64,000 bases of DNA from positions 43,498-107,497 of the forward strand of contig CAJUJN010000005.1 of assembly GCA_910586775.1 (NCBI GenBank), written 5' to 3'. The stretch is from an uncultured Acetatifactor sp. (GTDB lineage Bacteria; Bacillota; Clostridia; Lachnospirales; Lachnospiraceae). This document shows positions 33,084-41,639 of this stretch, in pieces; the stretch's first letter is position 1, and every line of letters starts with the position of its first letter. The translations under genes were made by a program, and so were the position numbers. The notes below the pieces were generated by a model that was not told the origin of the DNA, ran no database searches, and was given only the letters and a program-made list of their open reading frames with translations.

Positions 33084-33511
33084 TATTCAACACCGCCTTC
33101 CAAATCTGCCTTAGCCGCAATTTTACATTTGCAGGGAAGCTTATGCATTGCGAGGCGCAGCGCCTCTTTTGCCTGTTCCTCAGGGACACCGGCAATCTCA
33201 AACATGACACGGCCGGGTTTCACAACGGCTACCCAGTACTCCACGGAACCCTTACCGGAACCCATACGGGTTTCAGCGGGCTTTGCTGTCACGGGCTTGT
33301 CAGGGAAGATTTTGATCCATACCTGGCCGTTACGCTTTGTGTAACGTGTAAGCGCAATACGTGCCGCCTCAATCTGATTTGACTTTATCCAACAAGGCTC
33401 TGTAGCCACCAGGCCGTACTCACCGTAAGTGATGGTGTTGCCTCTGCTGGCCTTTCCGGCCATGCTGCCGCGGAACTGTTTACGATGCTTTACTCTCTTC
33501 GGCATTAACAT
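33083..33511 (-). CDS. rplP: 50S ribosomal protein L16
   Basis: Protein near the A-site tRNA elbow, 142 residues. MPKRVKHRKQFRGSMAGKAS and MGSGKGSVEYWVAVVKPGR are diagnostic. The ATG overlaps the rpsC stop (TAATG); Met3 is an alternative start. Confidence 0.96.
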   Translation of the reverse strand: MLMPKRVKHRKQFRGSMAGKASRGNTITYGEYGLVATEPCWIKSNQIEAARIALTRYTKRNGQVWIKIFPDKPVTAKPAETRMGSGKGSVEYWVAVVKPGRVMFEIAGVPEEQAKEALRLAMHKLPCKCKIAAKADLEGGVE

Positions 33512-34170
33512 TATCTATCACTCCCTTCCGCCTGATTTCCTTTTGCAGGAAGTATCTCGCCTTTATATATCCAAACCTTAACGCCTACCTTGCCGTAAGT
33601 GGTATCAGCCTCCGCAAAGCCGTAATCAATATCGGCTCTCAGGGTCTGAAGGGGAATGGTTCCCTCGCTGTAGAACTCGGTACGCGCCATATCGGCTCCG
33701 CCCAGACGTCCCGAACAGGAAGTCTTGATTCCCAGTGCGCCGGACTTCATGGTCCTGCCCATGCAGGATTTCATTGCGCGTCTGAAAGACACACGGTTCT
33801 CCAGCTGCTGCGCAATATTCTCGGCAACCAGCTGCGCATCCTTGTCAGGTCTCTTGATCTCCTGAATGTCGATCAGCACCTTCTTGTCCGTCAGCCCGGA
33901 AAGCTCCTTCTTGGTAACTTCGATCTCAGCGCCGCCCTTGCCGATGATGACACCGGGTTTTGCGGTGTGGATGATGACTCTCACACGGTCAGATGCTCTC
34001 TCGATCTCAATTCTGGAAACACCTGCGCTGTACAGTTTCTTCTTCAGAAACTCTCTGATCTTATGGTCTTCCACGAGGTAATCCGAAAAATCACCTTCAG
34101 CGTACCATCTGGAATCCCATCCTTTAATAACTCCGACTCTTAAGCCATGAGGATTAACTTTCTGTCCCAT
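33511..34170 (-). CDS. rpsC: 30S ribosomal protein S3
   Basis: mRNA-entry protein with a KH domain, 219 residues. MGQKVNPHGLRVGVIKGWDS, the KH loop PGVIIGKGGAEIE and GALGIKTSCSGRLGGADMAR are diagnostic. Confidence 0.97.
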   Translation of the reverse strand: MGQKVNPHGLRVGVIKGWDSRWYAEGDFSDYLVEDHKIREFLKKKLYSAGVSRIEIERASDRVRVIIHTAKPGVIIGKGGAEIEVTKKELSGLTDKKVLIDIQEIKRPDKDAQLVAENIAQQLENRVSFRRAMKSCMGRTMKSGALGIKTSCSGRLGGADMARTEFYSEGTIPLQTLRADIDYGFAEADTTYGKVGVKVWIYKGEILPAKGNQAEGSDR

Positions 34171-34190
34171 TTATTCGTCCGCTCCTTTCC

Positions 34191-34580
34191 CTACTCCTTC
34201 TCATCCAGCACAACAGTGATATGGCTCGTTCTCTTCTCGATCCTGTAAGCCCGGCCCTGTGCCCTGGGGTGAATACGCTTCATTGTAGGCCCTTTATTTG
34301 CAAAGCATTCTGCCACATAAAGGTTCTCCCTGTTCATTCCGTTGTTGTTCTCAGCGTTTGCGATGGCTGATTCAATCAGCTTCTTGACCAGGCCGGAAGC
34401 ATATCTGGGATTATATTCCAAAATAGCAAGCGCCGTATCCACATCCTTGCCGCGGATGGCATCCAGCACAAAACATGCCTTCTGTACGGACACTCTTGCA
34501 TAGGATAACTTTGCTGAAGGTCTGGTATCCTTCTGCGCATTTCTCTCTCTCTTAATCTGACTTCTATGCCCTTTAGCCAT
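34191..34580 (-). CDS. rplV: 50S ribosomal protein L22
   Basis: Protein lining the exit tunnel, 129 residues. ARVSVQKACFVLDAIRGKDV and the loop MKRIHPRAQGRAYRIEKRTS are diagnostic. Confidence 0.97.
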   Translation of the reverse strand: MAKGHRSQIKRERNAQKDTRPSAKLSYARVSVQKACFVLDAIRGKDVDTALAILEYNPRYASGLVKKLIESAIANAENNNGMNRENLYVAECFANKGPTMKRIHPRAQGRAYRIEKRTSHITVVLDEKE

Positions 34581-34603
34581 TTATTTTACCCTCCTTATCT
34601 GCA

Positions 34604-34885
34604 TTACCTGACTTTGGACTTCTTCTCGTCCTTGCCGTGACCGCGATAGGTCCTGGTAGCGACGAACTCGCCCAGCTTGTGGCCCACCATGTCCTCGGTG
34701 ACATATACGGGCACATGCTTTCTTCCGTCATGAACTGCAATCGTGTGTCCCACAAAAGAAGGGAAAATTGTAGAACGACGGGACCAGGTCTTGATAACCT
34801 GCTTCTGTCCTGAAGCATTTAAACCATCTATTTTCTTTAACAGGCTTTCATCTGCGAAAGGTCCTTTTTTAAGTGATCTAGCCAT
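34604..34885 (-). CDS. rpsS: 30S ribosomal protein S19
   Basis: Head protein of the small subunit, 93 residues. MARSLKKGPFADESLLKKID and VGHKLGEFVATRTYRGHGKD are diagnostic. Confidence 0.97.
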   Translation of the reverse strand: MARSLKKGPFADESLLKKIDGLNASGQKQVIKTWSRRSTIFPSFVGHTIAVHDGRKHVPVYVTEDMVGHKLGEFVATRTYRGHGKDEKKSKVR

Positions 34886-34904
34886 TGTCTCTCCTCCTCA
34901 ACTA

Positions 34905-35747
34905 TTACTTGATTGCCTTGCCGTCACGTCTTCTTACAATCAGCTTATTGGAAGCCTTCTTGGGTCTGCGTGTCTTATAACCAAGAGCAGGCTTGCCCCA
35001 GGGGGTGCTGGGACCGGGACGTCCGATACCGGTCTTGCCTTCACCGCCTCCGTGAGGATGGTCGTTGGGGTTCATGACAGAACCGCGTACCGTAGGGCGG
35101 ATGCCCATGTGGCGCTTGCGTCCTGCCTTACCGATGTTGATCAGGTTATGGTCGCCATTCCCTACTACTCCGATGGTTGCGCGGCATACAAGGGAAACCA
35201 TTCTCATCTCGCCGGAGGGAAGACGGAGTGTTGCGTACTTTCCTTCCTTGGCCATCAGCTGCGCGCTGTTGCCTGCGGAACGAACCAGCTGTCCTCCCTT
35301 GCCGGGATATAACTCAATATTGTGCACCTGAGTACCGATGGGGATTTCCGATAACGGCATGCAGTTGCCGACTCTTACTTCCGCTTCCGGCCCGTTCATG
35401 ACCTTCATGCCGTCTGTCAGCCCCTGAGGAGCCAGGATATAAGCCTTCTGGCCGTCTGCATAGCAGATCAGCGCAATGTTTGCGGATCTGTTGGGGTCAT
35501 ACTCGATACCGATAACGGTTGCGGGAATGCCATCCTTGTTTCTCTTGAAATCTATGATTCTATACTTCCTGCGGGAACCGCCTCCGCGGTGTCTCACTGT
35601 GATCTTGCCCTGATTGTTGCGTCCTGCGTTCTTCTTCAGGGAAGTGCACAGGCTCTTCTCCGGCTCCTGCTTTGTAATCTCGGAGAAGTCAGAACCTGTC
35701 ATATGCCTTCTGGAAGGTGTATAGGGACGATATGTCTTAATTCCCAT
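34905..35747 (-). CDS. rplB: 50S ribosomal protein L2
   Basis: Peptidyl-transferase support protein, 280 residues from MGIKTYRPYTPSRRHM with AAAAGGAG upstream. GRNNQGKITVRHRGGGSRRK and VMNPNDHPHGGGEGKTGIGR are diagnostic. An ATG at 35789 would add 14 foreign residues. A family B hairpin element lies just upstream. Confidence 0.97.
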   Translation of the reverse strand: MGIKTYRPYTPSRRHMTGSDFSEITKQEPEKSLCTSLKKNAGRNNQGKITVRHRGGGSRRKYRIIDFKRNKDGIPATVIGIEYDPNRSANIALICYADGQKAYILAPQGLTDGMKVMNGPEAEVRVGNCMPLSEIPIGTQVHNIELYPGKGGQLVRSAGNSAQLMAKEGKYATLRLPSGEMRMVSLVCRATIGVVGNGDHNLINIGKAGRKRHMGIRPTVRGSVMNPNDHPHGGGEGKTGIGRPGPSTPWGKPALGYKTRRPKKASNKLIVRRRDGKAIK

Positions 35748-35823
35748 TGTTTTGTCTCCTTTTCTTCGATGATTCTTTGCGCGGCTCATACCGGCCGCAT
35801 ACCTAAATCTCAGTCAGCTGCCC

Positions 35824-35910
35824 GGAAGAATCGCCCCGCGATTCTTTCCGGACGGAACATAGTTGTTCTTAAGGCGGCGTTCTTTGACGCCTCAGAACAA
35901 CTTTCCGTCC
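35824..35910 (-). repeat. Intergenic hairpin element, family B copy 3 (after rplW)
   Basis: A hairpin GGAAGAATCGC/GCGATTCTTTCC (about 35824-35849) and a long stem GGACGGA...AGTTGTTCT paired with AGAACAACT...TCCGTCC (35850-35910), whose tip is GGCGGCGTTCTTTGACGCC. It fills the gap between rplW and rplB. Confidence 0.65.
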
Positions 35911-35911
35911 T

Positions 35912-36211
35912 TTACAGTCCGGAGAAAATCTCGATCTCCTTGCTGTCCGCTGTCAGCTTGACAATCGCTTTCTTGGTCCTGGCTGTCTTGCCTGTCACCA
36001 TACCGCGTCTCTTATTCTTACCCTGGCAGTTTATGGTATTGACACGCATTACCTTCGCGCCTTCAAACATCTTCTCTACAGCTTCCCTGATCTGGGACTT
36101 ATTTGCTTCAGGGTGAACCAGGAATGTATATTCCCTGTCAGCCATGCCATTCATGCTCTTCTCGGTGATTACCGGTTTGAGGATCACGTCATAGTACTTA
36201 ATATCTGCCAT
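35912..36211 (-). CDS. rplW: 50S ribosomal protein L23
   Basis: Exit-site protein that docks trigger factor and SRP, 99 residues. YYDVILKPVITEKSMNGMAD and VNTINCQGKNKRRGMVTGKT are diagnostic. The start overlaps the rplD stop (TAATG). Confidence 0.96.
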   Translation of the reverse strand: MADIKYYDVILKPVITEKSMNGMADREYTFLVHPEANKSQIREAVEKMFEGAKVMRVNTINCQGKNKRRGMVTGKTARTKKAIVKLTADSKEIEIFSGL

Positions 36212-36831
36212 TATGCGTACACCTCCTCGATCTTCGCAACTGCGTTTTTGGTCAGGACGACCTTTTTCGCCTTCATGATATCGTATACATTGATCTCGTC
36301 AGCCTGGATAGTATCAATGGCGGGAAGATTTCTTGCGGACAATACCACATTTGCATCATTTCCTTCGATGACTACCAGTCCTTTTTCCACTTTCAGATTG
36401 TTCATCACTGCCACGAAATTCTTTGTCTTGATCTCATTGAACTTCAGTTCATCTACTACGATCAGATTGCTGTCCTGAACCTTGCTGGTCAATGCGGACT
36501 TCAGAGCAGCTCTCTTTTCTTTCTTATTGATCTTGAAAGAATAATCCCTGGGAACGGGTGCAAACACCATACCGCCGCCTGTCCACTGAGGAGATCTGGT
36601 GGAACCCTGTCTTGCATGTCCGGTTCCCTTCTGCTTCCAGGGCTTCCTGCCGCCCCCGGATACCTCCCCGCGGGTCTTTGCCTTCTGTGTTCCCTGACGC
36701 TTATTTGCAAGATGCTGTACAACCGCCATGTGTACCAGATGTTCGTTTACCTTCACACCAAATACCGCATCGTTTAATTCGATCGTACCAACTTCTTTGC
36801 CTTCCATATTATAAACAGCTACGCTTGCCAT
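36211..36831 (-). CDS. rplD: 50S ribosomal protein L4
   Basis: Exit-tunnel protein that in many bacteria also represses its own operon. 206 residues from MASVAVYNMEGKEVGTIELN. TRGEVSGGGRKPWKQKGTGH and ARQGSTRSPQWTGGGMVFAP are diagnostic. GGAGGG lies 11 nt before the start; an earlier ATG at 36855 has no ribosome site. Confidence 0.96.
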   Translation of the reverse strand: MASVAVYNMEGKEVGTIELNDAVFGVKVNEHLVHMAVVQHLANKRQGTQKAKTRGEVSGGGRKPWKQKGTGHARQGSTRSPQWTGGGMVFAPVPRDYSFKINKKEKRAALKSALTSKVQDSNLIVVDELKFNEIKTKNFVAVMNNLKVEKGLVVIEGNDANVVLSARNLPAIDTIQADEINVYDIMKAKKVVLTKNAVAKIEEVYA

Positions 36832-36865
36832 ATCTGATTGGCCCTCCTTTCGCACTAAACTTGCG

Positions 36866-37543
36866 TTATCCCTTAACGGTTTCTTTGATGGTGATCAACG
36901 ACTTCCTGGGCCCGGGTACGGAGCCTTTCACCAACAGCAGATTCTTCTCCGCATCTACTCTCACAACTTCCAGATTCTGTACGGTAACCTTCCTGCATCC
37001 CATATGGCCGGGCATTCCTTTTCCCTTAAACACACGGCTGGGGGAGGAACATGCACCGTTAGAGCCCTGATGACGATGGAACTTGGAACCGTGCTTCATG
37101 GGTCCTCTGTGCTGTCCCAGTCTCTTGATTGCGCCCTGGAATCCTTTTCCCTTGGAGATGGCAGATGCGTCGATCTTGTCGCCTGCCGCAAAGATATCGG
37201 CCTTAATCTCAGCACCCAAAGTATATTCGTCAGCATTCTCGAACTTGAACTCCCTGACATATCTCTTGGCAGTTACGCCAGCCTTCTTGAAATGACCCAT
37301 CTCGGCTTTATTCGCGCCGTGTCTGTGGATGATCTCCTTCCTGCCGCCTGCGTCCTTGTTGATGATCCTCTCCTTCTTGTCAACAAAGCCAACCTGTACT
37401 GCGCTGTAGCCGTCATTCTCTTTCGTCTTGACCTGAGTCACCACACAGGGACCTGCATTCAGGACAGTTACAGGGATCAGCGTACCGTCTTCGTTGAAGA
37501 TCTGGGTCATTCCGACCTTTGTCGCCAAAATTGCTTTCTTCAT
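36866..37543 (-). CDS. rplC: 50S ribosomal protein L3
   Basis: Early-assembly protein near the peptidyl-transferase centre, 225 residues from MKKAILATKVGMTQIFNEDG. KGKGFQGAIKRLGQHRGPMK and GKGMPGHMGCRKVTVQNLEV are diagnostic. The in-frame ATG at 37666 would add 41 residues from the spacer after rpsJ and is rejected. Confidence 0.96.
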   Translation of the reverse strand: MKKAILATKVGMTQIFNEDGTLIPVTVLNAGPCVVTQVKTKENDGYSAVQVGFVDKKERIINKDAGGRKEIIHRHGANKAEMGHFKKAGVTAKRYVREFKFENADEYTLGAEIKADIFAAGDKIDASAISKGKGFQGAIKRLGQHRGPMKHGSKFHRHQGSNGACSSPSRVFKGKGMPGHMGCRKVTVQNLEVVRVDAEKNLLLVKGSVPGPRKSLITIKETVKG

Positions 37544-37719
37544 TTTTCCTCTCTTTCTGCCATAAGGCTTAAAGTCTACATAGCGGACCACACGGTTATC
37601 GTTGCGCAGGGAATATCTCCTTATAACCGTTGCACGTTTTACGCGCTGAATGTATGTTTCATACATCCTCCCCGTATGCCGGGGATGTGTTCTTACGTCT
37701 AAGTAGAGGTTTATTTTTA

Positions 37720-38037
37720 TTATTTGGTTCTCATTTTAATGTCGATATACACACCTGCGGGCATCTCCAGTCTCTGCAGCGCATCCACAGTCTTCTGTGT
37801 GGGAGCGATGATATCGATGAGCCTCTTGTGGGTTCTCTGCTCGAACTGCTCTCTGGAGTCCTTATACTTGTGTACAGCCCTCAGAATGGTTACTACTTCC
37901 TTCCTGGTGGGAAGGGGTACCGGGCCGCTCACCTCAGATCCGGTCTTCTTTACAGTGTCGATGATCTTTCTGGCGGATGCATCCACCAGCTGATGCTCGT
38001 ATGCCTTCAGTGTGATTCTCATTACTTGACTTGCCAT
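37720..38037 (-). CDS. rpsJ: 30S ribosomal protein S10
   Basis: Head protein, also the partner of NusB in antitermination. 105 residues. MRITLKAYEHQLVDASARKI, GPVPLPTRKEVVTILRA and LEMPAGVYIDIKM are diagnostic. It is the first gene of the S10 operon, behind a structured leader and the promoter at 38322-38350. Confidence 0.97.
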   Translation of the reverse strand: MASQVMRITLKAYEHQLVDASARKIIDTVKKTGSEVSGPVPLPTRKEVVTILRAVHKYKDSREQFEQRTHKRLIDIIAPTQKTVDALQRLEMPAGVYIDIKMRTK

Positions 38038-38096
38038 AAAAAAAGTCGCCTCCTTTTCGCACTTTTGAGAAGATGAAATAATAGTTTCATCTTAGT

Positions 38097-38222
38097 ACGA
38101 CAAGCGGTGACTGTACACTCTCCCGTGTGTGTCCTAAACTCTCACGCAACTCTTTCGATTTCAGGACCTGACACATCGTTTCTGCCCTCCGGCAGATATA
38201 ATCTGGTACAGTGACTTGTCGT
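38097..38222 (-). promoter_or_regulatory. Structured S10-operon leader
   Basis: Within the ~278-nt leader of the S10 transcript a long-range stem pairs ACGACAAGTCACTGTAC (38206-38222) with GTACAGTCACCGCTTGTCGT (38097-38116). Inside it GTGTCAGGTCCT can pair with AGGACACAC, and a CTGCCGGAGGGCAG hairpin is also present. This looks like a ribosomal-protein autoregulatory leader; the effector (L4 or another) is not shown. Confidence 0.6.
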
Positions 38223-38321
38223 CAGTTTTGTAACTTGACATTCGCTCCACGGAAAACCTGATTCTCATTGCTGAAAACCAGCAACCTCACGCTTCACAGC
38301 TATCATGCCACAGCAATTGTT

Positions 38322-38350
38322 AGTATACATGGGAATTCCTGACTTTGCAA
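38322..38350 (-). promoter_or_regulatory. S10 operon promoter
   Basis: On the minus strand TTGCAA (38345-38350), a 17-bp spacer, and TATACT (38322-38327). It drives the whole S10-spc block and is divergent from the promoter at 38426-38454. Confidence 0.85.
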
Positions 38351-38425
38351 GATATTTTTAAAAATTTTTGTATTTTTTTTAATACAATTTTCCGGTAAAA
38401 TTCGTTTATTCCGCGGTTACATACA

Positions 38426-38454
38426 TTGACTTTACCGCGAAAGTGTTTTATCAT
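38426..38454 (+). promoter_or_regulatory. Promoter of the 184-residue membrane protein gene
   Basis: TTGACT (38426-38431), a 17-bp spacer, and TATCAT (38449-38454). It is followed after about 60 nt by AAAGGAGG and the ATG at 38523. Confidence 0.82.
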
Positions 38455-38522
38455 TAATTAATGCAGGAGCGTTTTTCGCATCCTGACTATTTTATTCATA
38501 CACATAAAGGAGGATATCTCAA

Positions 38523-39077
38523 ATGCAGTACACAAATGCAGGCCCGGGCCTGAAAAAAATGTTCATCGCTCAGATCGGTTCCGTTATATGCAGCGTGCTT
38601 CTCATTATTCCGCTGATCAACCTGATCGCGATGGTCGGCGTGCTCGTCTTTTTGATTATCAGTCTGATCGGGCTTTATCAGGCAGGCAAAGATATCGGCG
38701 GCTGCCAGAAGGCATTCCAGTTCACCATTGCGCAGCTTGTATTAAGCGTTATTTCCAACTTTGCCGGAAGCGGTTTCATCGGAACCATTGTATCCGTGGC
38801 CTATTCCGTAACCGGCTTCCTGGTCACCTATTTCGTATGCTCCTCGGTTGCGGAAGTACTCCGTATGCGTTCCCATGACGACATCGCCTCCAGGGGAGAA
38901 CTGGTCTGGAAGCTCAACCTGGTATGCTATGCCGTAAATATCATTGTATCCGTCCTCTCCCACATTCCGCTCCTAAATATCCTTACCGGTCCGGCAGGCA
39001 TCATCGTTCCCGTCGCTTCTCTGATTGCCGGCATTCTGTTCATTACATTCCTGTACAGAAGCTCCGAAGCTCTGTAA
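38523..39077 (+). CDS. Multi-pass membrane protein of unknown function
   Basis: 184 residues with five or so hydrophobic segments (about 15-50, 67-82, 84-107, 131-147, 152-178) separated by short loops. AAAGGAGG precedes the ATG. No catalytic or binding motif is recognised. It is transcribed away from the S10 operon and followed by a palindromic repeat element, then a methyltransferase gene. Confidence 0.75.
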   Translation: MQYTNAGPGLKKMFIAQIGSVICSVLLIIPLINLIAMVGVLVFLIISLIGLYQAGKDIGGCQKAFQFTIAQLVLSVISNFAGSGFIGTIVSVAYSVTGFLVTYFVCSSVAEVLRMRSHDDIASRGELVWKLNLVCYAVNIIVSVLSHIPLLNILTGPAGIIVPVASLIAGILFITFLYRSSEAL

Positions 39078-39098
39078 TTACCCTGCAGGAAATTTTCA

Positions 39099-39260
39099 GG
39101 GACTTTATACTTTAGTGCTGTCGCGCAGCGACTTAACCCCTGATAAAGTCGCGAAGGCGCACGAGAGGAACTTTCATGAGGGCATTTTCGAATGAAAGTT
39201 TCTCTCATAAAGGTGCGCCGAAGGGACTTTATACTTTAGTGCTGTCGCGCAGCGACTTAA
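39099..39260 (+). repeat. 38-bp direct repeats flanking a large hairpin
   Basis: A 38-bp sequence starting GGGACTTTATACTTTAGTGC and ending GCAGCGACTTAA occurs identically at 39099-39136 and 39223-39260. Between them lies a hairpin GGCGCAC...AACTTTCAT/ATGAAAGTT...GTGCGCC (39156-39219), extended by AAAGTC/GACTTT. The unit ends 13 nt before the next start codon. No gene is inside. Confidence 0.75.
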
Positions 39261-39273
39261 TTAGGAGAAATAT

Positions 39274-40218
39274 ATGTGGATAGCAGATAACTGGAAAGAA
39301 TATCGGGTACTGGACGCTTCCGGCGGAGAGAAACTGGAGCGCTGGGGGGATTATATCTTGGTCCGTCCGGATCCCCAGGTCATCTGGAATACCCCCCATG
39401 GCCACAGAGGCTGGAAAAAAAAGAACGGCCATTACCACAGGAGTTCAAAGGGCGGCGGGGAATGGGAATTTTTCAATCTGCCGGATGAGTGGAGCATTTC
39501 CTACCTGTTAAAAGGAGCCTTTCCGCAATCCGAAACGGCCGCATCCGATTCCGAAGAAAAGATAACCGAAGCGGGCCGTTCCCTGACTTTCCGCCTGAAG
39601 CCTTTCAGCTTCAAGCATACAGGACTTTTCCCGGAACAGGCTGTGAACTGGGAATGGTTTTCGGACATCATCCGCAGAGCAAATCGTCCGGCGGACAGGC
39701 CCGCAAGGGTATTAAATCTGTTTGCCTATACGGGCGGCGCTACTCTGGCTGCCGCTGCCGCCGGGGCAAGCGTGGTTCATGTGGATGCCTCCAAAGGCAT
39801 GGTAAACTGGGCAAGGGAGAATGCCGCCGCGTCCGCTCTGGGAAATGCCCCCATCCGCTGGTTGGTAGACGACTGCGTGAAATTCGCGGAACGGGAAATA
39901 CGGCGGGGAAATAAATATGACGGAATCATCATGGACCCGCCTTCCTACGGCAGGGGACCGAAGGGAGAGATCTGGAAGATGGAGGAAAATATCTGGGCCT
40001 TTATCGAGCTGGTCACTCAGCTGCTGTCCGGGGACGCGCTGTTCTTCCTGATCAACTCTTATACCACGGGACTACAGCCTGCCGTGCTTTCCTATATGAT
40101 GAATCAGGCGATTGTAAAGCGCTTCGGCGGCCATGTAGCGGCAGACGAAATCGGGCTGCCTGTAGAAGAAAGCGGACTGGTTCTTCCCTGCGGTGCCTCG
40201 GGACGCTGGCAGAGGTAA
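39274..40218 (+). CDS. Class I SAM-dependent RNA methyltransferase (RlmI/RlmK-like)
   Basis: Probable 23S rRNA methyltransferase of the COG1092 kind, 314 residues. The Rossmann motif I is NLFAYTGGATLAAAAAGA, with VDASKGMVNWARENA as motif II and the catalytic-loop motif IMDPPSYGRGPKG. The N-terminal ~90 residues (DASGGEKLERWGDYILVRPD) are a small beta domain typical of this group. TTAGGAG precedes the ATG. The exact target base is not decided by the sequence. Confidence 0.85.
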   Translation: MWIADNWKEYRVLDASGGEKLERWGDYILVRPDPQVIWNTPHGHRGWKKKNGHYHRSSKGGGEWEFFNLPDEWSISYLLKGAFPQSETAASDSEEKITEAGRSLTFRLKPFSFKHTGLFPEQAVNWEWFSDIIRRANRPADRPARVLNLFAYTGGATLAAAAAGASVVHVDASKGMVNWARENAAASALGNAPIRWLVDDCVKFAEREIRRGNKYDGIIMDPPSYGRGPKGEIWKMEENIWAFIELVTQLLSGDALFFLINSYTTGLQPAVLSYMMNQAIVKRFGGHVAADEIGLPVEESGLVLPCGASGRWQR

Positions 40219-40239
40219 CCCGCTCTGCCCGAAACTGTC

Positions 40240-41427
40240 TCACAGCACATACTTTCTCAGCAGAGGAATCCTGTACAGCACCCGGGCAACGGCGGTTGAC
40301 AGCAACAGCGTAAGCCCCCAGAATACGGGAAGCGAGATACCAATGGGAAAAATTTTTCCCATTGGAAAAAAATTTCCCATTGAAAAAAAATTTCCCATTG
40401 AAAAGGACAGCGGCGTTACATGGAAGAATTTATAGGCTGTATTTAAAAAAACCGGATGTACAAGATATATCGTAAAACTCAAACCCGCAGCCCGGTTCCA
40501 GAAACCATCCGCCCTTTTATCCCCGGGGGAGGCATTCCCATGCACGGCATTCCCCCAGCCAAAGAGCAGCAGGGAAAGCACTACCGTAAAGGGATAGTTG
40601 TATGCCATCTGCACGGTATAATCTCCGGACAGCCTGCTGCCTGCCATGGCTGCGGCCAACACTGCGGCCAGGATGGGCAAAATCCGGGCTTTTCCTGCAG
40701 TATCCCCGCTTTTTACCCTTTCATTGGCTGTCTCCCCACATTCCGTTGAACCGCAATCCCCGGCCATTCCCGTTTCATCCGCAGACTTAATAAACTCTGC
40801 ATCACCCGGCTTCCTCACAAACATCCCGCCGCTTATATAATAGAAAAGATATATTCCCCAATCCGGCAGTGCAGGAACAGTCTCCATGCCAAATAATTTT
40901 GCCAGATAGGGCAGAACACTGCTGCCGGCAAATAGCACCGCCAGTAATACGTAGAGCGCCGGACGCGGAAGAACCGTCAGCAGCTTCTTCATCGCCGGAG
41001 TCAGCAGATACAAAAACAGGATCAGATACAGATACCATAAATGCGACCAACTCTCCCCCCGCAATACCATCAAAAACGAGTTTCCGATCATATGCCACCG
41101 AAAACACCGCTCCGTGGCAATCTGTTCCAGACAGGCATAAGGCACGCCGAACACAAACAATGCCGACACTATTCTCCTGCAATACTTGCAGAGCATTTTT
41201 CCCATGGTTATCTTCCTGTCCGGATTCAGGAACAGATAGCCCGATATCATCAGGAAGACGGGAACACACCAGCAGATCAGATCCAAAAGTACCAGAAACA
41301 CCGTCTTCTCCACGGGGTAGTCCCCCATATCCGTATGGTCCATGACTCCGGTGACCGTGTGCAGCAGAACTACCGCACAGGTTGCCGCCACTCTCAATTT
41401 ATCCAGAAACACTGCCCGTTCTTTCAT
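40240..41427 (-). CDS. Membrane acyltransferase (acyltransferase 3 family)
   Basis: Integral membrane O-acyltransferase-like protein that would modify a surface sugar. 395 residues with about ten hydrophobic helices. The N-terminal FLDKLRVAATCAVVLLHTVT holds the family's conserved Arg and His, and SHLWYLYLILFLYLLTP is typical. Near the C-terminus three 18-bp repeats (40348-40401) encode SMGNFF-like hexapeptides, an in-frame tandem repeat that could change length. The start at 41427 is chosen because the family N-terminus begins there; 41547 would add 40 residues. Confidence 0.85.
   Translation of the reverse strand: MKERAVFLDKLRVAATCAVVLLHTVTGVMDHTDMGDYPVEKTVFLVLLDLICWCVPVFLMISGYLFLNPDRKITMGKMLCKYCRRIVSALFVFGVPYACLEQIATERCFRWHMIGNSFLMVLRGESWSHLWYLYLILFLYLLTPAMKKLLTVLPRPALYVLLAVLFAGSSVLPYLAKLFGMETVPALPDWGIYLFYYISGGMFVRKPGDAEFIKSADETGMAGDCGSTECGETANERVKSGDTAGKARILPILAAVLAAAMAGSRLSGDYTVQMAYNYPFTVVLSLLLFGWGNAVHGNASPGDKRADGFWNRAAGLSFTIYLVHPVFLNTAYKFFHVTPLSFSMGNFFSMGNFFPMGKIFPIGISLPVFWGLTLLLSTAVARVLYRIPLLRKYVL
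40340..40401 (-). repeat. Coding 18-bp tandem repeat with a perfect 26-bp palindrome
   Basis: Three 18-bp units lie at 40348-40365, 40366-40383 and 40384-40401, of the type A(5-7)T(3-5)CCCATTG(G/A). Bases 40340-40365 form a perfect palindrome with arms CCAATGGGAAAAA and TTTTTCCCATTGG. The repeats keep the frame of the acyltransferase gene. Confidence 0.8.
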
Positions 41428-41639
41428 ATCCGCGCTCTCCCATCCAGTCTCCGTATACACGTAACGCGTGAGCGGTTCCGCCGCGTGGTACAAAAAGCAG
41501 CATACAACAGAAGCAGTTCTTCTATTGTAAGGAACGAATGCGCTCACGAGTATATTATATCTGTCTGCGGAAGGCAGTGCAAGTTCTACATAAAGATTTA
41601 AGAAACAGGAGTTTCAGTCGTTGCTGTGAACAGTAACTT

